Of a stretch of 7,710 nt of DNA, positions 1 to 6,826 are shown piece by piece. Under the pieces are notes generated by a model. It did not search any database. It worked only from the letters and a program-made list of their open reading frames with translations, and was not told the origin of the DNA. A program made the translations under genes and the position numbers. The stretch is from Legionellales bacterium (GTDB taxonomy: Bacteria; Pseudomonadota; Gammaproteobacteria; WLWR01): the NCBI GenBank assembly GCA_012103495.1, contig WLWR01000077.1:1-7710 (forward strand), written 5' to 3'. The first letter of the stretch is position 1. Each line of letters opens with the position of its first letter.

Positions 1-627
1 ATCACGCGCCATCAATGCTTGAATGTTCTGCTCGCACCAGCTTAAAAATTCAGCATCCGCCAACAAACCGTATTTAATGACTTCAGCTAATCCAGCACTG
101 TATTGACGATCCGGTAAGCTGGTTAAAGTATTCACATCAATGATCACGGTCTGCGGTTGATAAAAAGCACCGATCATATTTTTTCCCAGTGAATGGTTAA
201 CTCCTGTTTTACCGCCTACCGATGAATCCACCTGAGCCAACAAAGTAGTTGGTACTTGGATCAATGCCACTCCACGTTGATAACAAGCCGCGGCAAACCC
301 GGCCATATCACCAATAACACCACCGCCCAACGCAATCACCGTAGTAGACCGGTGATGCTCATGCTCTAATAAGTCGTCAAAAATTTCCGTGACGACGGTC
401 AATGTTTTATACCGCTCACCATCGGGTAGTAATAAATAATCCACCGTAAAATCGGTTAAGCTTTGCAACAATGTTGCCAAATATAAATCCGCCACAGTTT
501 CATTACTAACAATAAACACTTGATTACCAGCAATGTGCGGTTTAAAGCAGGTGGGGGCAGCCAGCAAATCCTGACCAATGTAAATTGGATACCGACGCTG
601 TTGCAACTCGACGTGTAGTATTTCCAT
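1..627 (-). CDS. aroB: 3-dehydroquinate synthase, N-terminal 209 residues (cut by window start)
   Basis: AroB converts DAHP to 3-dehydroquinate, the second step of the shikimate pathway, in the cytoplasm with NAD+ and a divalent metal. I translated the edge-truncated frame myself; it is open from ATG 627 to base 1. Visible family motifs are the NAD-binding PDGERYKT (residues 68-75), the glycine-rich LGGGVIGDMAGF (100-111), PTTLLAQVDSSVGGKTGVN (126-144) with the conserved Asp134 and Lys140, and GLAEVIKYG (179-187) carrying Glu182, the first metal ligand. The two later His ligands lie outside the window. The family is about 360 aa, so roughly 150 residues are missing. It starts 19 bp after the aroK stop. 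Its Shine-Dalgarno is poor: a GGGA about 13 nt upstream, with the perfect palindrome AACGATCGTT (628-637) immediately before the ATG. Translation may therefore depend on coupling to aroK. The identification is firm. Confidence 0.97.
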   Translation of the reverse strand, partial: MEILHVELQQRRYPIYIGQDLLAAPTCFKPHIAGNQVFIVSNETVADLYLATLLQSLTDFTVDYLLLPDGERYKTLTVVTEIFDDLLEHEHHRSTTVIALGGGVIGDMAGFAAACYQRGVALIQVPTTLLAQVDSSVGGKTGVNHSLGKNMIGAFYQPQTVIIDVNTLTSLPDRQYSAGLAEVIKYGLLADAEFLSWCEQNIQALMARD

Positions 628-646
628 AACGATCGTTTATTCCCAA

Positions 647-1171
647 TTACCCTAATAAATCATTTTCTAAAATGCTGACGATTTTATTCGCCACGGCTTT
701 CACCGATAAATTATCGGTATCCACTTCAAAGTCAGAAATTTCTTTATACAAGGGTTCACGTTCTTGAATCAATTTAGCCAATCGATGTTCAACATCATCG
801 GCTTGCAATAAAGGACGACGAGTATCGTGTTGAGTGCGTTCTAATTGTTGGGCTAGTGATGTATGCAAATAAATTACGGTACCGCGAGCAGCCAATGCAT
901 TGCGATTCTCTGGGAGGTTCACCACCCCACCCCCGGTGGCTAAAACCACTCGACTCATTTGGGTAAGATCATCAATTACTTGTTGCTCACGTTTGCGAAA
1001 CCCAGCTTCGCCTTCCAAATCAAAAATCCAGGCAATATCCGCACCAGTGCGTTGTTCAATTTCCTCATCCGAATCATAAAAATCAAAGTTCAAAGTCTTT
1101 GCCAATGTTCGCCCAATTGTGCTTTTACCCGCACCCATTGGCCCTATCAAAAAGATATTGTGTACTTTCAT
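647..1171 (-). CDS. aroK: Shikimate kinase
   Basis: AroK phosphorylates shikimate to shikimate 3-phosphate using ATP in the cytoplasm. The 174-aa length matches E. coli AroK (173). The order of motifs is complete: Walker A GPMGAGKST (residues 10-18), the shikimate/Mg site DSD (33-35), Arg59 in GFRKRE for shikimate, the GGG loop at 80-82, the lid RRPLL (118-122) and the substrate arginine 138 in EREPLY. The start at 1171 has a strong Shine-Dalgarno, GAGG at 1176-1179, 4 nt upstream. It lies 9 bp after the pilQ stop and 19 bp before aroB. The pilQ-aroK-aroB order is the classic gammaproteobacterial linkage, and the gene is probably expressed from the pilM promoter, although an internal promoter within pilQ cannot be excluded. 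No unusual residues are seen. Confidence 0.98.
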   Translation of the reverse strand: MKVHNIFLIGPMGAGKSTIGRTLAKTLNFDFYDSDEEIEQRTGADIAWIFDLEGEAGFRKREQQVIDDLTQMSRVVLATGGGVVNLPENRNALAARGTVIYLHTSLAQQLERTQHDTRRPLLQADDVEHRLAKLIQEREPLYKEISDFEVDTDNLSVKAVANKIVSILENDLLG

Positions 1172-1180
1172 TTCACCTCT

Positions 1181-2248
1181 CTACCTTAGTTCCTCCACAA
1201 TCGTCGGTGTAATAAAGATCAACAATTCTTCGCGCTTGAATTGTGTCACTTGTCGTATAAACAACCGACCAATTATGGGTAAATCACTCAATAGCGGAAC
1301 ACGCTCCTGCCGTTGTGCTTCTTCCTGCTGCGTCACACCGCCTAATACGATAGTCTCACCATTACCAATCAATACTTGTGTTTGCAGTGCTTTGGTATTA
1401 ATTAACGGTACACCATTCACCTGTACCGAACTTGGCGCATCTTGATTCACCGCTAACTGCAACACAATGTCATTGTTTGGAGTAATCTGCGGCGTCACTT
1501 CCATACTCAATGCCGCACGCTTAAAAGTCACCGCCGTTGCACCACTGGAAGTGGAATGTTCAAACGGAATTTCAGCTCCTGCTTGAATCGACGCCGTCTG
1601 TTTATTAGCGGTCATTAACCTTGGACTAGCAATTACCTCACCATGCCCTTCTCGTTCCAACGCAGTTAATTCCAAATCCAATAACATTTGACTCCCTAAT
1701 CGAGCCAACAACATTCCATTGACTTGACTCACCACCCCAAGGTGGGTTAATTCTTGTTGCAAACGATCGGTCTTGCTCATTATGGCGGGGGCTATTTTAG
1801 CATCATTTTCTGCTAGGTTGCGACTAATAATACCCAATCGGGTTCCTAATATTTGAGAGTAATCTTTATTCACTGCGACAATATTTGCCGCAATTTGAAC
1901 TTGTGGTACCCGAATGTCCAATTGATCAATGGTAATAGCAATATTTGCTAACTGTTGGGAAGTGGCACGCACCCATATCGTATTCGTTCGTTCATCGGCT
2001 TGAATATGTTGTTTATCTACCCACGCTTGTTTTTGTAAAAACTCTGCGATCGCGGTTGCCGACGCGTAAGCAATGCTAAACCATTGGCTATCGAGCTTGA
2101 CGGGTTCCATCGGTTGTGACACCCAGTGTGATGAAGTGATATCAATTGCTTGAAAAGGATCGCTTGGCGTTGTTGCATCACTCATCATCCCAAGACTGAT
2201 CAACCCCATGCCTATGACGACTTTAAACCCTATGCTATTCATATACAT
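1181..2248 (-). CDS. pilQ: Minimal type IV pilus/competence secretin (PilQ/ComE/HofQ family) lacking N0 and AMIN domains
   Basis: This is an outer-membrane secretin that would form the pore for a type IV pilus or incoming DNA. Residues 1-25 look like a signal peptide with a hydrophobic stretch (IGFKVVIGMGLISLGMM) and no lipobox Cys. Residues 26-50 are a short linker. Residues about 50-112 match the PilQ N1 domain (ADERTNTIWVRAT, then TIDQLDIRVPQVQI). Residues 115-355 are a full secretin domain with VIASPRLMTANKQTASIQAG, AEIPF, INTKALQTQVLIGNGE, VLGGV and the signature VPLLSDLPIIGRLF, followed by LLIFITPTIVEE. At 355 aa it is far shorter than Pseudomonas PilQ (about 700) and shorter than HofQ or ComE (about 410-445). 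The missing parts are the AMIN repeats and the N0 domain. It overlaps pilO by 14 bp. ATGs at 2248 and 2242 are both possible starts; GAAAG lies just upstream of the first. The secretin assignment is firm; whether it exports pili or imports DNA is open. Confidence 0.93.
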   Translation of the reverse strand: MYMNSIGFKVVIGMGLISLGMMSDATTPSDPFQAIDITSSHWVSQPMEPVKLDSQWFSIAYASATAIAEFLQKQAWVDKQHIQADERTNTIWVRATSQQLANIAITIDQLDIRVPQVQIAANIVAVNKDYSQILGTRLGIISRNLAENDAKIAPAIMSKTDRLQQELTHLGVVSQVNGMLLARLGSQMLLDLELTALEREGHGEVIASPRLMTANKQTASIQAGAEIPFEHSTSSGATAVTFKRAALSMEVTPQITPNNDIVLQLAVNQDAPSSVQVNGVPLINTKALQTQVLIGNGETIVLGGVTQQEEAQRQERVPLLSDLPIIGRLFIRQVTQFKREELLIFITPTIVEELR

Positions 2249-2795
2249 ATGCTTTCAACACCATTTTCCCACGCAAATATTTAGAATCTGTTACTGCCTG
2301 ACTGCGCACCAATGTCATTTGAGTCATTTGTAATGCATAAGGCAACTGGTTTAACGCTTGTACCAATTGTAAAAATGATTGAAAAGTCGTTTGTACTTCA
2401 AAGACCATACTCCAGGGGTCACTGTGTTGTTGCCGCAATTGAATAATCGGGGAGCTGTGTTGCTTACTTAATCGCGTCATTTGAGCAAAGATCGTGGCCA
2501 CCTGAGTATGGTCGACAGGAATTAATGGCGTAAACATTTGTCGTTGTTGTTGATACTGCTGCTGATATTGATCCACTTGTTGTACCCACACGTTTGCTTG
2601 TGCTAATTGTTGCCTTTGTTGTTGCTGCTGCTGTTGAGCAAATTGATATCGTTGATGAAATTGTTTGAAGTACATCACATACATTACGCCCATGGTCATA
2701 AAAAAAATACTGAACAATAACCCCACGATATAACCGATTGACCAATCTTGAATATCGCGCCATCCAAACACTTGCTCACGAAAATGTTTGTACAT
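2235..2795 (-). CDS. pilO: PilO-like inner-membrane alignment protein, glutamine-rich
   Basis: In the family, PilO pairs with PilN in the inner membrane and links the cytoplasmic PilM to the periplasmic part of the pilus machine. Here a cytoplasmic N-terminus (residues 1-19) is followed by one transmembrane helix (about 20-42), a long predicted coiled coil (about 43-90) and a compact C-terminal domain (about 93-186) of the ferredoxin-like type expected for PilO. Identification rests on topology, size (186 aa) and position between pilN and pilQ; sequence motifs in this family are weak. It is strikingly Gln-rich: 39 of 186 residues, and 23 of the 42 residues at 45-86, including seven in a row at 54-60. 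The start at 2795 has GGAG at 2803-2806, 7 nt upstream. It overlaps pilN by 20 bp and pilQ by 14 bp, leaving no room for pilP. E. coli HofO is the short analogue. Confidence 0.85.
   Translation of the reverse strand: MYKHFREQVFGWRDIQDWSIGYIVGLLFSIFFMTMGVMYVMYFKQFHQRYQFAQQQQQQQRQQLAQANVWVQQVDQYQQQYQQQRQMFTPLIPVDHTQVATIFAQMTRLSKQHSSPIIQLRQQHSDPWSMVFEVQTTFQSFLQLVQALNQLPYALQMTQMTLVRSQAVTDSKYLRGKMVLKAYVYE
2616..2636 (-). repeat. CAA/CAG trinucleotide run encoding seven glutamines in pilO
   Basis: Seven consecutive Gln codons (CAA, three CAG, three CAA on the minus strand) form an interrupted trinucleotide tract at PilO residues 54-60, just after the transmembrane helix. Changes by whole repeat units would keep the frame and alter coiled-coil length. 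The mixed codons make slippage less likely than in a pure repeat. Confidence 0.7.
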
Positions 2796-3324
2796 GTTCA
2801 GACTCCATTAACTGGACCCGTACGGTAAATTGTCCCTGCATCGTTTTGCTCATTTGCCAATCACTGTCTTCAATACGCTTCACGTAGGGAAGTCGTTTTA
2901 ATTGCTGAATAAGTTCAGTCAATGCATAAGTTGTATTAGCCAAACCATACAATTGATAGGTTTGATTGGAAAAATTAATAGCGTTCAATTGGGCAGTTGC
3001 AGGCCAATGTGCTGCCAACCAAAGCAGTGTTTGGTGATAGTGATGTTGCTGTTGACGCTGTTGCCTTGTTATTTGCTGCGCGCGTTGATGTTTTATAATT
3101 GCCTGTTTGGTAAACGTCACCTGAGTTACTTGTGGTTGTAACTTTGCTTGCTCAGCCATTAACTGTGATGTTTCTTGCTGCAAGTTGCGCGTTTGTTGAT
3201 GCCAAGAAAATGCCATCATCGCAACGATAAAAATTCCACATCCCGCACTCCAACCCGCACAAATGAAAAATCGTCGCTGAGATTGTTGGCGTTGCCGAAT
3301 ACGCCAAGGGGTGAAATTAATCAT
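2776..3324 (-). CDS. pilN: PilN-like inner-membrane alignment protein, glutamine-rich
   Basis: PilN binds PilM through a conserved cytoplasmic N-terminal INLLPWR-type motif and dimerises with PilO. This protein starts MINFTPWR, retaining the motif at residues 2-8, followed by a basic Gln/Arg stretch (9-18), one transmembrane helix (about 19-40), a coiled coil (about 42-95) and a C-terminal globular domain (about 97-178). Length is 182 aa, normal for PilN/HofN. Gln makes up 33 of 182 residues, concentrated in the coiled coil, which also has an Arg/Gln/His cluster at 85-97. The start at 3324 overlaps the pilM stop by 8 bp, with a modest AGGG (3335-3338) 10 nt upstream, suggesting coupled translation. 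The N-terminal motif makes the assignment firmer than that of pilO. Confidence 0.88.
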   Translation of the reverse strand: MINFTPWRIRQRQQSQRRFFICAGWSAGCGIFIVAMMAFSWHQQTRNLQQETSQLMAEQAKLQPQVTQVTFTKQAIIKHQRAQQITRQQRQQQHHYHQTLLWLAAHWPATAQLNAINFSNQTYQLYGLANTTYALTELIQQLKRLPYVKRIEDSDWQMSKTMQGQFTVRVQLMESEHVQTFS

Positions 3325-4132
3325 AATTGCGCAACCCTATCAACAGTCCCTGACTGATAAATGATTGCGGTGGATTGATCATGGCAGTGATGTCGCCACC
3401 CGATATTTGTTTTCGCCATCGAACAATCCATCGCTTGATAAGACTTGCTTCGCCACTGATCCACCATTGTGCTTGTTTGGGTTTGGTATAGTTGTTGAAT
3501 TGTTCAATGACATTGGCGACCAACTCAGGATGATCGATATCAACCGATTGCTGATGCTTTATGATCGATTGGGTTCGGTAAAATAAATTCAATCGTGTGG
3601 TACTTAATTGTCCAATCACACATTCACTTGCTTTTTGCTGCTGCCCCCATGCTTGTATGGCATATTGTTCACTGGTCAATAATATCAACTGGCAGCGATG
3701 ACGATGGCATAGTTGTTGAAAAAATTGCAAAACCGGTTGTGCAATTGCCAATACTGCCAACGGTTGATTCGCAACAGGCATATAATCCCACGCCAATACC
3801 ATGTTCTGCTCTTGCATCACTTGCTGCATATGATACTCCACATACGTGAAACATTGTTGCGGGGTCAGTTGATCAGGGTGACTGAATTGACTCTCCCATA
3901 AATAAGATTGAGGCAATGCCACCGCCACTTGCATGACTGCATTTTTGTAGGCACAACGCCATGCTTGATCCCATTGCGTCAAAATATTCTCTTTAAGATT
4001 GGTTGGGAAAGTTAAATCCACCGAACAAGTGAACACTTGTGGTGATTGCCAATAACATTGCTTGCGACGCACAATACATTGACGGGTTATCAAGCATTGA
4101 TTTTGTATTTCTACCAATAAATAATTAGGCAT
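3317..4132 (-). CDS. pilM: PilM-like protein, short and degenerate actin-like fold (HofM/ComA type)
   Basis: Classical PilM (about 350 aa) is a cytoplasmic actin-like ATP-binding protein that grips the PilN N-terminus. This one is 271 aa, close in size to E. coli HofM. The N-terminus (YLLVEIQNQCLITRQCI) occupies the place of the usual GIDIGSSSVK phosphate-1 loop but lacks its acidic residue and glycines. Near residues 171-186, CVIGQLSTTRLNLFYR appears to replace the second phosphate loop (DIG.. type). QWWISGEAS (222-230) and the C-terminal SFISQGLLIGL (257-267) resemble the late PilM segments. It has nine Cys and about 14% Gln. The assignment relies mainly on being the first gene ahead of pilN next to divergent mrcA, plus these weak similarities. 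The start at 4132 has GAGG at 4138-4141, 5 nt upstream. Nucleotide binding is doubtful. Confidence 0.8.
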   Translation of the reverse strand: MPNYLLVEIQNQCLITRQCIVRRKQCYWQSPQVFTCSVDLTFPTNLKENILTQWDQAWRCAYKNAVMQVAVALPQSYLWESQFSHPDQLTPQQCFTYVEYHMQQVMQEQNMVLAWDYMPVANQPLAVLAIAQPVLQFFQQLCHRHRCQLILLTSEQYAIQAWGQQQKASECVIGQLSTTRLNLFYRTQSIIKHQQSVDIDHPELVANVIEQFNNYTKPKQAQWWISGEASLIKRWIVRWRKQISGGDITAMINPPQSFISQGLLIGLRNYD

Positions 4133-4155
4133 CCGTGCCTCACTTTGATCACCGT

Positions 4156-4179
4156 GGATGGTCGTTCATTAGACCATCC
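4156..4179. promoter_or_regulatory. Perfect 8-bp inverted repeat around the pilM -10 box (candidate operator)
   Basis: GGATGGTC (4156-4163) and GACCATCC (4172-4179) are exact inverted copies separated by 8 bp, so the half-site centres lie 16 bp apart. No T-run follows on either strand, which argues against a terminator. The spacer and one arm cover the predicted pilM -10 hexamer, a layout expected for a dimeric regulator that blocks RNA polymerase. Alternatively the RNA could form a hairpin, but the predicted start point would leave most of it untranscribed. Confidence 0.45.
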
Positions 4180-4196
4180 CCATTGATACCAAACAA
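4168..4196 (-). promoter_or_regulatory. Candidate sigma-70 promoter of the pilM operon
   Basis: On the minus strand TTGTTT (4196-4191) and TCTAAT (4173-4168) are separated by exactly 17 bp. The -10 matches TATAAT at five of six positions; the -35 keeps only TTG. Transcription would begin near 4161, giving a leader of about 29 nt that carries the pilM Shine-Dalgarno. The weak -35 suggests low or activator-dependent expression. Confidence 0.4.
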
Positions 4197-4382
4197 GCGT
4201 ACGCAGCCCTTGTTTTGCATTTCATGTAGCATCAAATGACCAGTGTCATCCCTCTGCAACCCACTCCATTTCAAGATGCGAATTTTAAATATGCAACCGG
4301 AAGCACCGTGAAAATGATTACGAATGAAGATACATTTCGAAATAAAAAACCTATAGAAATACAAGAATATTTGTACTTTTAT

Positions 4383-4391
4383 TGCTATACT
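4383..4391 (+). promoter_or_regulatory. Extended -10 promoter of mrcA
   Basis: TGCTATACT fits the extended -10 pattern TGnTATAAT with five of six hexamer matches, 31 bp before the mrcA ATG. No convincing -35 is spaced 16-18 bp upstream, which is tolerated in extended -10 promoters. Transcription would start near 4398, leaving a leader of about 24 nt. A perfect palindrome ATTTCGAAAT (4334-4343) lies about 60 bp upstream of the expected start; its role is unknown. The rest of the 289-bp divergent region holds no gene I can support. Confidence 0.5.
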
Positions 4392-4421
4392 CGCTCCAGT
4401 TAAATTTCACTATACCCTTCA

Positions 4422-6785
4422 ATGAGCTGGATTAAATTATTTTTTCGTCGCGGTTTATGGGCACTGTTAAGCTTGATGTTGGCTTTTCTTGTCATTTTAG
4501 CGCTTGGTTATCTTTACCTGAACAGTCAATTGCCTACAGTGGATACTTTACGTGAAGTCCAGTTGCAAGAACCTTTACGCGTATATACTCGCGATGGAAA
4601 ACTTATCACCACCTTTGGCGAAAAACGACGCATACCAATTACCATTGATGAAGTGCCACCGCAATTGATCCAAGCGATTTTAGCAACAGAAGATCAACGC
4701 TTTTACAGTCACCCCGGCATTGACATTTACGGATTAGCCCGCGCGGCCATTGAATTGGCAAAAACAGGTGAAAAAGTACAAGGCGGCAGTACCATTACCA
4801 TGCAAGTAGCACGCAATTTTTTTCTATCGAATAAAAAAACCTATTTGCGTAAAGTGAATGAAATTTTATTAGCGATCAAAATTGATCGGGAGTTATCAAA
4901 AGATAAAATTTTAGAATTGTATTTAAATAAAATTTATTTAGGTAATCGTGCTTATGGCGTGGCCGCAGCCGCAAAAGTTTATTATGGCAAACCCTTATCG
5001 GAATTGACTTTGGCACAGTTGGCGATGATTGCTGGATTACCTAAAGCCCCTTCCGCCATTAATCCATTGGCCAATCCCAAAGCAGCATTCAAACGTCGCA
5101 ATCATGTGTTAAGTCGAATGTTGGAAGAAGGATACATCACACAGCAGCAATATAATGAAGCCATCACCGAAAAAATCAGCGCCATTTATCACGGCCCTAA
5201 CATTGAAGTGCACGCACCTTATGTTGGTGAAATGATTCGCCAAGCGTTGTATAGCAATTTCGGTGAGCAAGCCTACACCCGTGGGTATCACGTATATACC
5301 ACTGTCGACAGTCGTTTACAGCAAATTGCCAATGCAACGCTTCAACATGGTTTGATTCAATACGAGCAACGCCATGATTACCGCGGTGCTGAAACACAAT
5401 TAGCACCATTGACGACCGCCAATCGCGCAGCCACGTTAAAAGCCTTGCAAACATTGCCCACTTATCACCCAGTGTTCCCCGCCATTGTCACCGACATTCA
5501 AGCCCAATCGATTCAAGTAATGTTGGCGAATGAACAAATAATCACCATCAACTGGGATGGCTTGGCTTGGGCACGCAAGCGGCTTCCCAATGGTCATTGG
5601 GATCGCAAACCCACCCAAAGTAGTGACATTGTAAAACTCGGCGATGTGATTCGAGTGTATCAAACTGAAAATCATCGTTGGCAATTGACTCAAATCCCTG
5701 AAATTGAAGGTAGCTTGATCGCATTACGACCTCAAGATGGAGCTATCCAAGCCTTGGTCGGTGGGTTCTCTTATCAAAAAAGTAATTTTAACCGCGCCAC
5801 TCAAGCCAAGCGTCAACCCGGTTCGAGCTTTAAACCTTTTATTTACGCTGCGGCATTAGCCAAAGGCTTCACTCTTGCCACCATGATTAACGATGCACCC
5901 ATTATTTTGGATGATCCCAGTTTGGAAACCCAGTGGCGACCACAAAATCACAATCGCAAATTTTATGGTCCAACCCGCTTACGTGAAGGATTGATCCGCT
6001 CACGCAATTTGGTTTCCATTCGTTTATTAGAAGGTATTGGCATTGTCGATACCATCGATTTTCTGGCGCAATTAGGGTTCGACGCAGCAACCTTGCCACG
6101 CACATTATCATTGGCTTTGGGGAGCCTAACAGCCACCCCCATGGAATTAACTGCAGGATACGCCATTATTGCCAATGGCGGTTACCGCATCACTCCGTAT
6201 TTGATCCATCAAATCACCGACTCACAAGGTGAAATTCTATTAGCAGCCCAACCGGGTACCGCGTGTAAAAATTGCGCTAACCCAGCCCCTCAAGTCATGG
6301 ATGAACGAGTCGCTTATTTAATTTCATCCGCACTGTCAGACACCATTACCCGTGGCACCGGTCGTGCCGCTCAAGTATTAAACCGACAGGATTTGGCTGG
6401 AAAAACCGGTTCAACCAATGATTTTTTTGACGCCTGGTTTTCCGGTTACAATGCAAACTTACTAACCACGATTTGGCTGGGCTTTGACCAACCCAAATCA
6501 TTGCGTGAATACGGCTCCAGAGCTGCCCTGCCGATTTGGATTGATTTCATGCGGCACGCATTGTTCAATCAACCTCATGCGCCCATCCCTCAACCATTGG
6601 GCATCGATATCGCCGAAATTGATCCAGCCAGCGGTCAATTAGCCAACCCTGGGCAAACCGATTCGATCATTGAATATTTTCGTGAAGAGTTGGTTCCTCA
6701 ACCGGTAACCGATACTGGCTGGATGGATTACTATCAATCTCAATCCAAACCAGAGCGTGAGAATTTGTGGCGACGTTTATTTTAA
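4422..6785 (+). CDS. mrcA: Bifunctional penicillin-binding protein 1A (glycosyltransferase/transpeptidase)
   Basis: This class A PBP polymerises lipid II and cross-links peptidoglycan, anchored in the inner membrane with its bulk in the periplasm. Residues 12-33 are the membrane anchor. The glycosyltransferase domain (about 50-230) shows ATEDQRFYSHPGID with catalytic Glu90, GGSTITMQVARNFF, LELYLNKIYLG and AAAAKVYYGK. Residues about 310-425 form the inserted OB-like domain typical of PBP1a. The transpeptidase domain has the nucleophile motif SSFK (468-471), SRN (527-529) and KTGS (661-664). A CxxC (615-618) lies between SxN and KTG, as in other PBP1a proteins. The 787 aa are slightly short compared with E. 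coli (850) or Pseudomonas (about 820). The start agrees with the family N-terminus, yet there is no Shine-Dalgarno in the preceding 20 nt. It is divergent from pilM, as in many gammaproteobacteria. Confidence 0.97.
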   Translation: MSWIKLFFRRGLWALLSLMLAFLVILALGYLYLNSQLPTVDTLREVQLQEPLRVYTRDGKLITTFGEKRRIPITIDEVPPQLIQAILATEDQRFYSHPGIDIYGLARAAIELAKTGEKVQGGSTITMQVARNFFLSNKKTYLRKVNEILLAIKIDRELSKDKILELYLNKIYLGNRAYGVAAAAKVYYGKPLSELTLAQLAMIAGLPKAPSAINPLANPKAAFKRRNHVLSRMLEEGYITQQQYNEAITEKISAIYHGPNIEVHAPYVGEMIRQALYSNFGEQAYTRGYHVYTTVDSRLQQIANATLQHGLIQYEQRHDYRGAETQLAPLTTANRAATLKALQTLPTYHPVFPAIVTDIQAQSIQVMLANEQIITINWDGLAWARKRLPNGHWDRKPTQSSDIVKLGDVIRVYQTENHRWQLTQIPEIEGSLIALRPQDGAIQALVGGFSYQKSNFNRATQAKRQPGSSFKPFIYAAALAKGFTLATMINDAPIILDDPSLETQWRPQNHNRKFYGPTRLREGLIRSRNLVSIRLLEGIGIVDTIDFLAQLGFDAATLPRTLSLALGSLTATPMELTAGYAIIANGGYRITPYLIHQITDSQGEILLAAQPGTACKNCANPAPQVMDERVAYLISSALSDTITRGTGRAAQVLNRQDLAGKTGSTNDFFDAWFSGYNANLLTTIWLGFDQPKSLREYGSRAALPIWIDFMRHALFNQPHAPIPQPLGIDIAEIDPASGQLANPGQTDSIIEYFREELVPQPVTDTGWMDYYQSQSKPERENLWRRLF

Positions 6786-6810
6786 TCAGTATGTCAGCAT
6801 CTTCACGTAC

Positions 6811-6826
6811 GGTCATAGCTACGACC
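6811..6826. repeat. Near-perfect 16-bp palindrome at the mrcA/ubiA convergent junction
   Basis: GGTCATAGCTACGACC pairs with itself at all but one position pair (A6815/C6822). It sits 25 bp after the mrcA stop and overlaps the ubiA stop codon. There is no adjacent T-run on either strand, so it is not a standard intrinsic terminator, but it is the only structured element in the 33-bp gap between the convergent genes and its surroundings. It may act as a weak bidirectional RNA 3' stem or be chance. Confidence 0.3.

Noticed and set aside
628..637. AACGATCGTT palindrome before aroB as an operator
   Set aside because: It lies within the 19-bp aroK-aroB gap of a continuous operon with no promoter signal nearby; a 10-bp palindrome is weak evidence.
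2464..2763. 99-codon minus-strand open frame rich in Ser and Thr inside pilO
   Set aside because: It is the shifted reading of the CAA/CAG-rich pilO sequence, which turns Gln codons into Ser, Thr and Ala codons and removes stops. It has no start context of its own.
4236..4249. ATGAC-CAGT-GTCAT short inverted repeat in the intergenic region
   Set aside because: A 5-bp arm is expected by chance in about 290 bp and it does not align with either predicted promoter.
4149..4364. 71-codon minus-strand open frame in the pilM/mrcA intergenic region
   Set aside because: It covers both candidate promoter zones, has no recognisable domain, and its composition is that of random sequence. I see no good Shine-Dalgarno linked to its start.
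4371..4391. TTGTAC as a -35 box for the mrcA -10 TATACT
   Set aside because: The spacing is only 9 bp, too short for sigma-70 recognition; the extended -10 reading explains the promoter better.
6264..6275. CxxC pair (CKNC, residues 615-618) in MrcA as a possible unusual metal or redox site
   Set aside because: A comparable CPxC pair occurs at the same place in E. coli and other PBP1a proteins, so it is a family feature, not a novelty.
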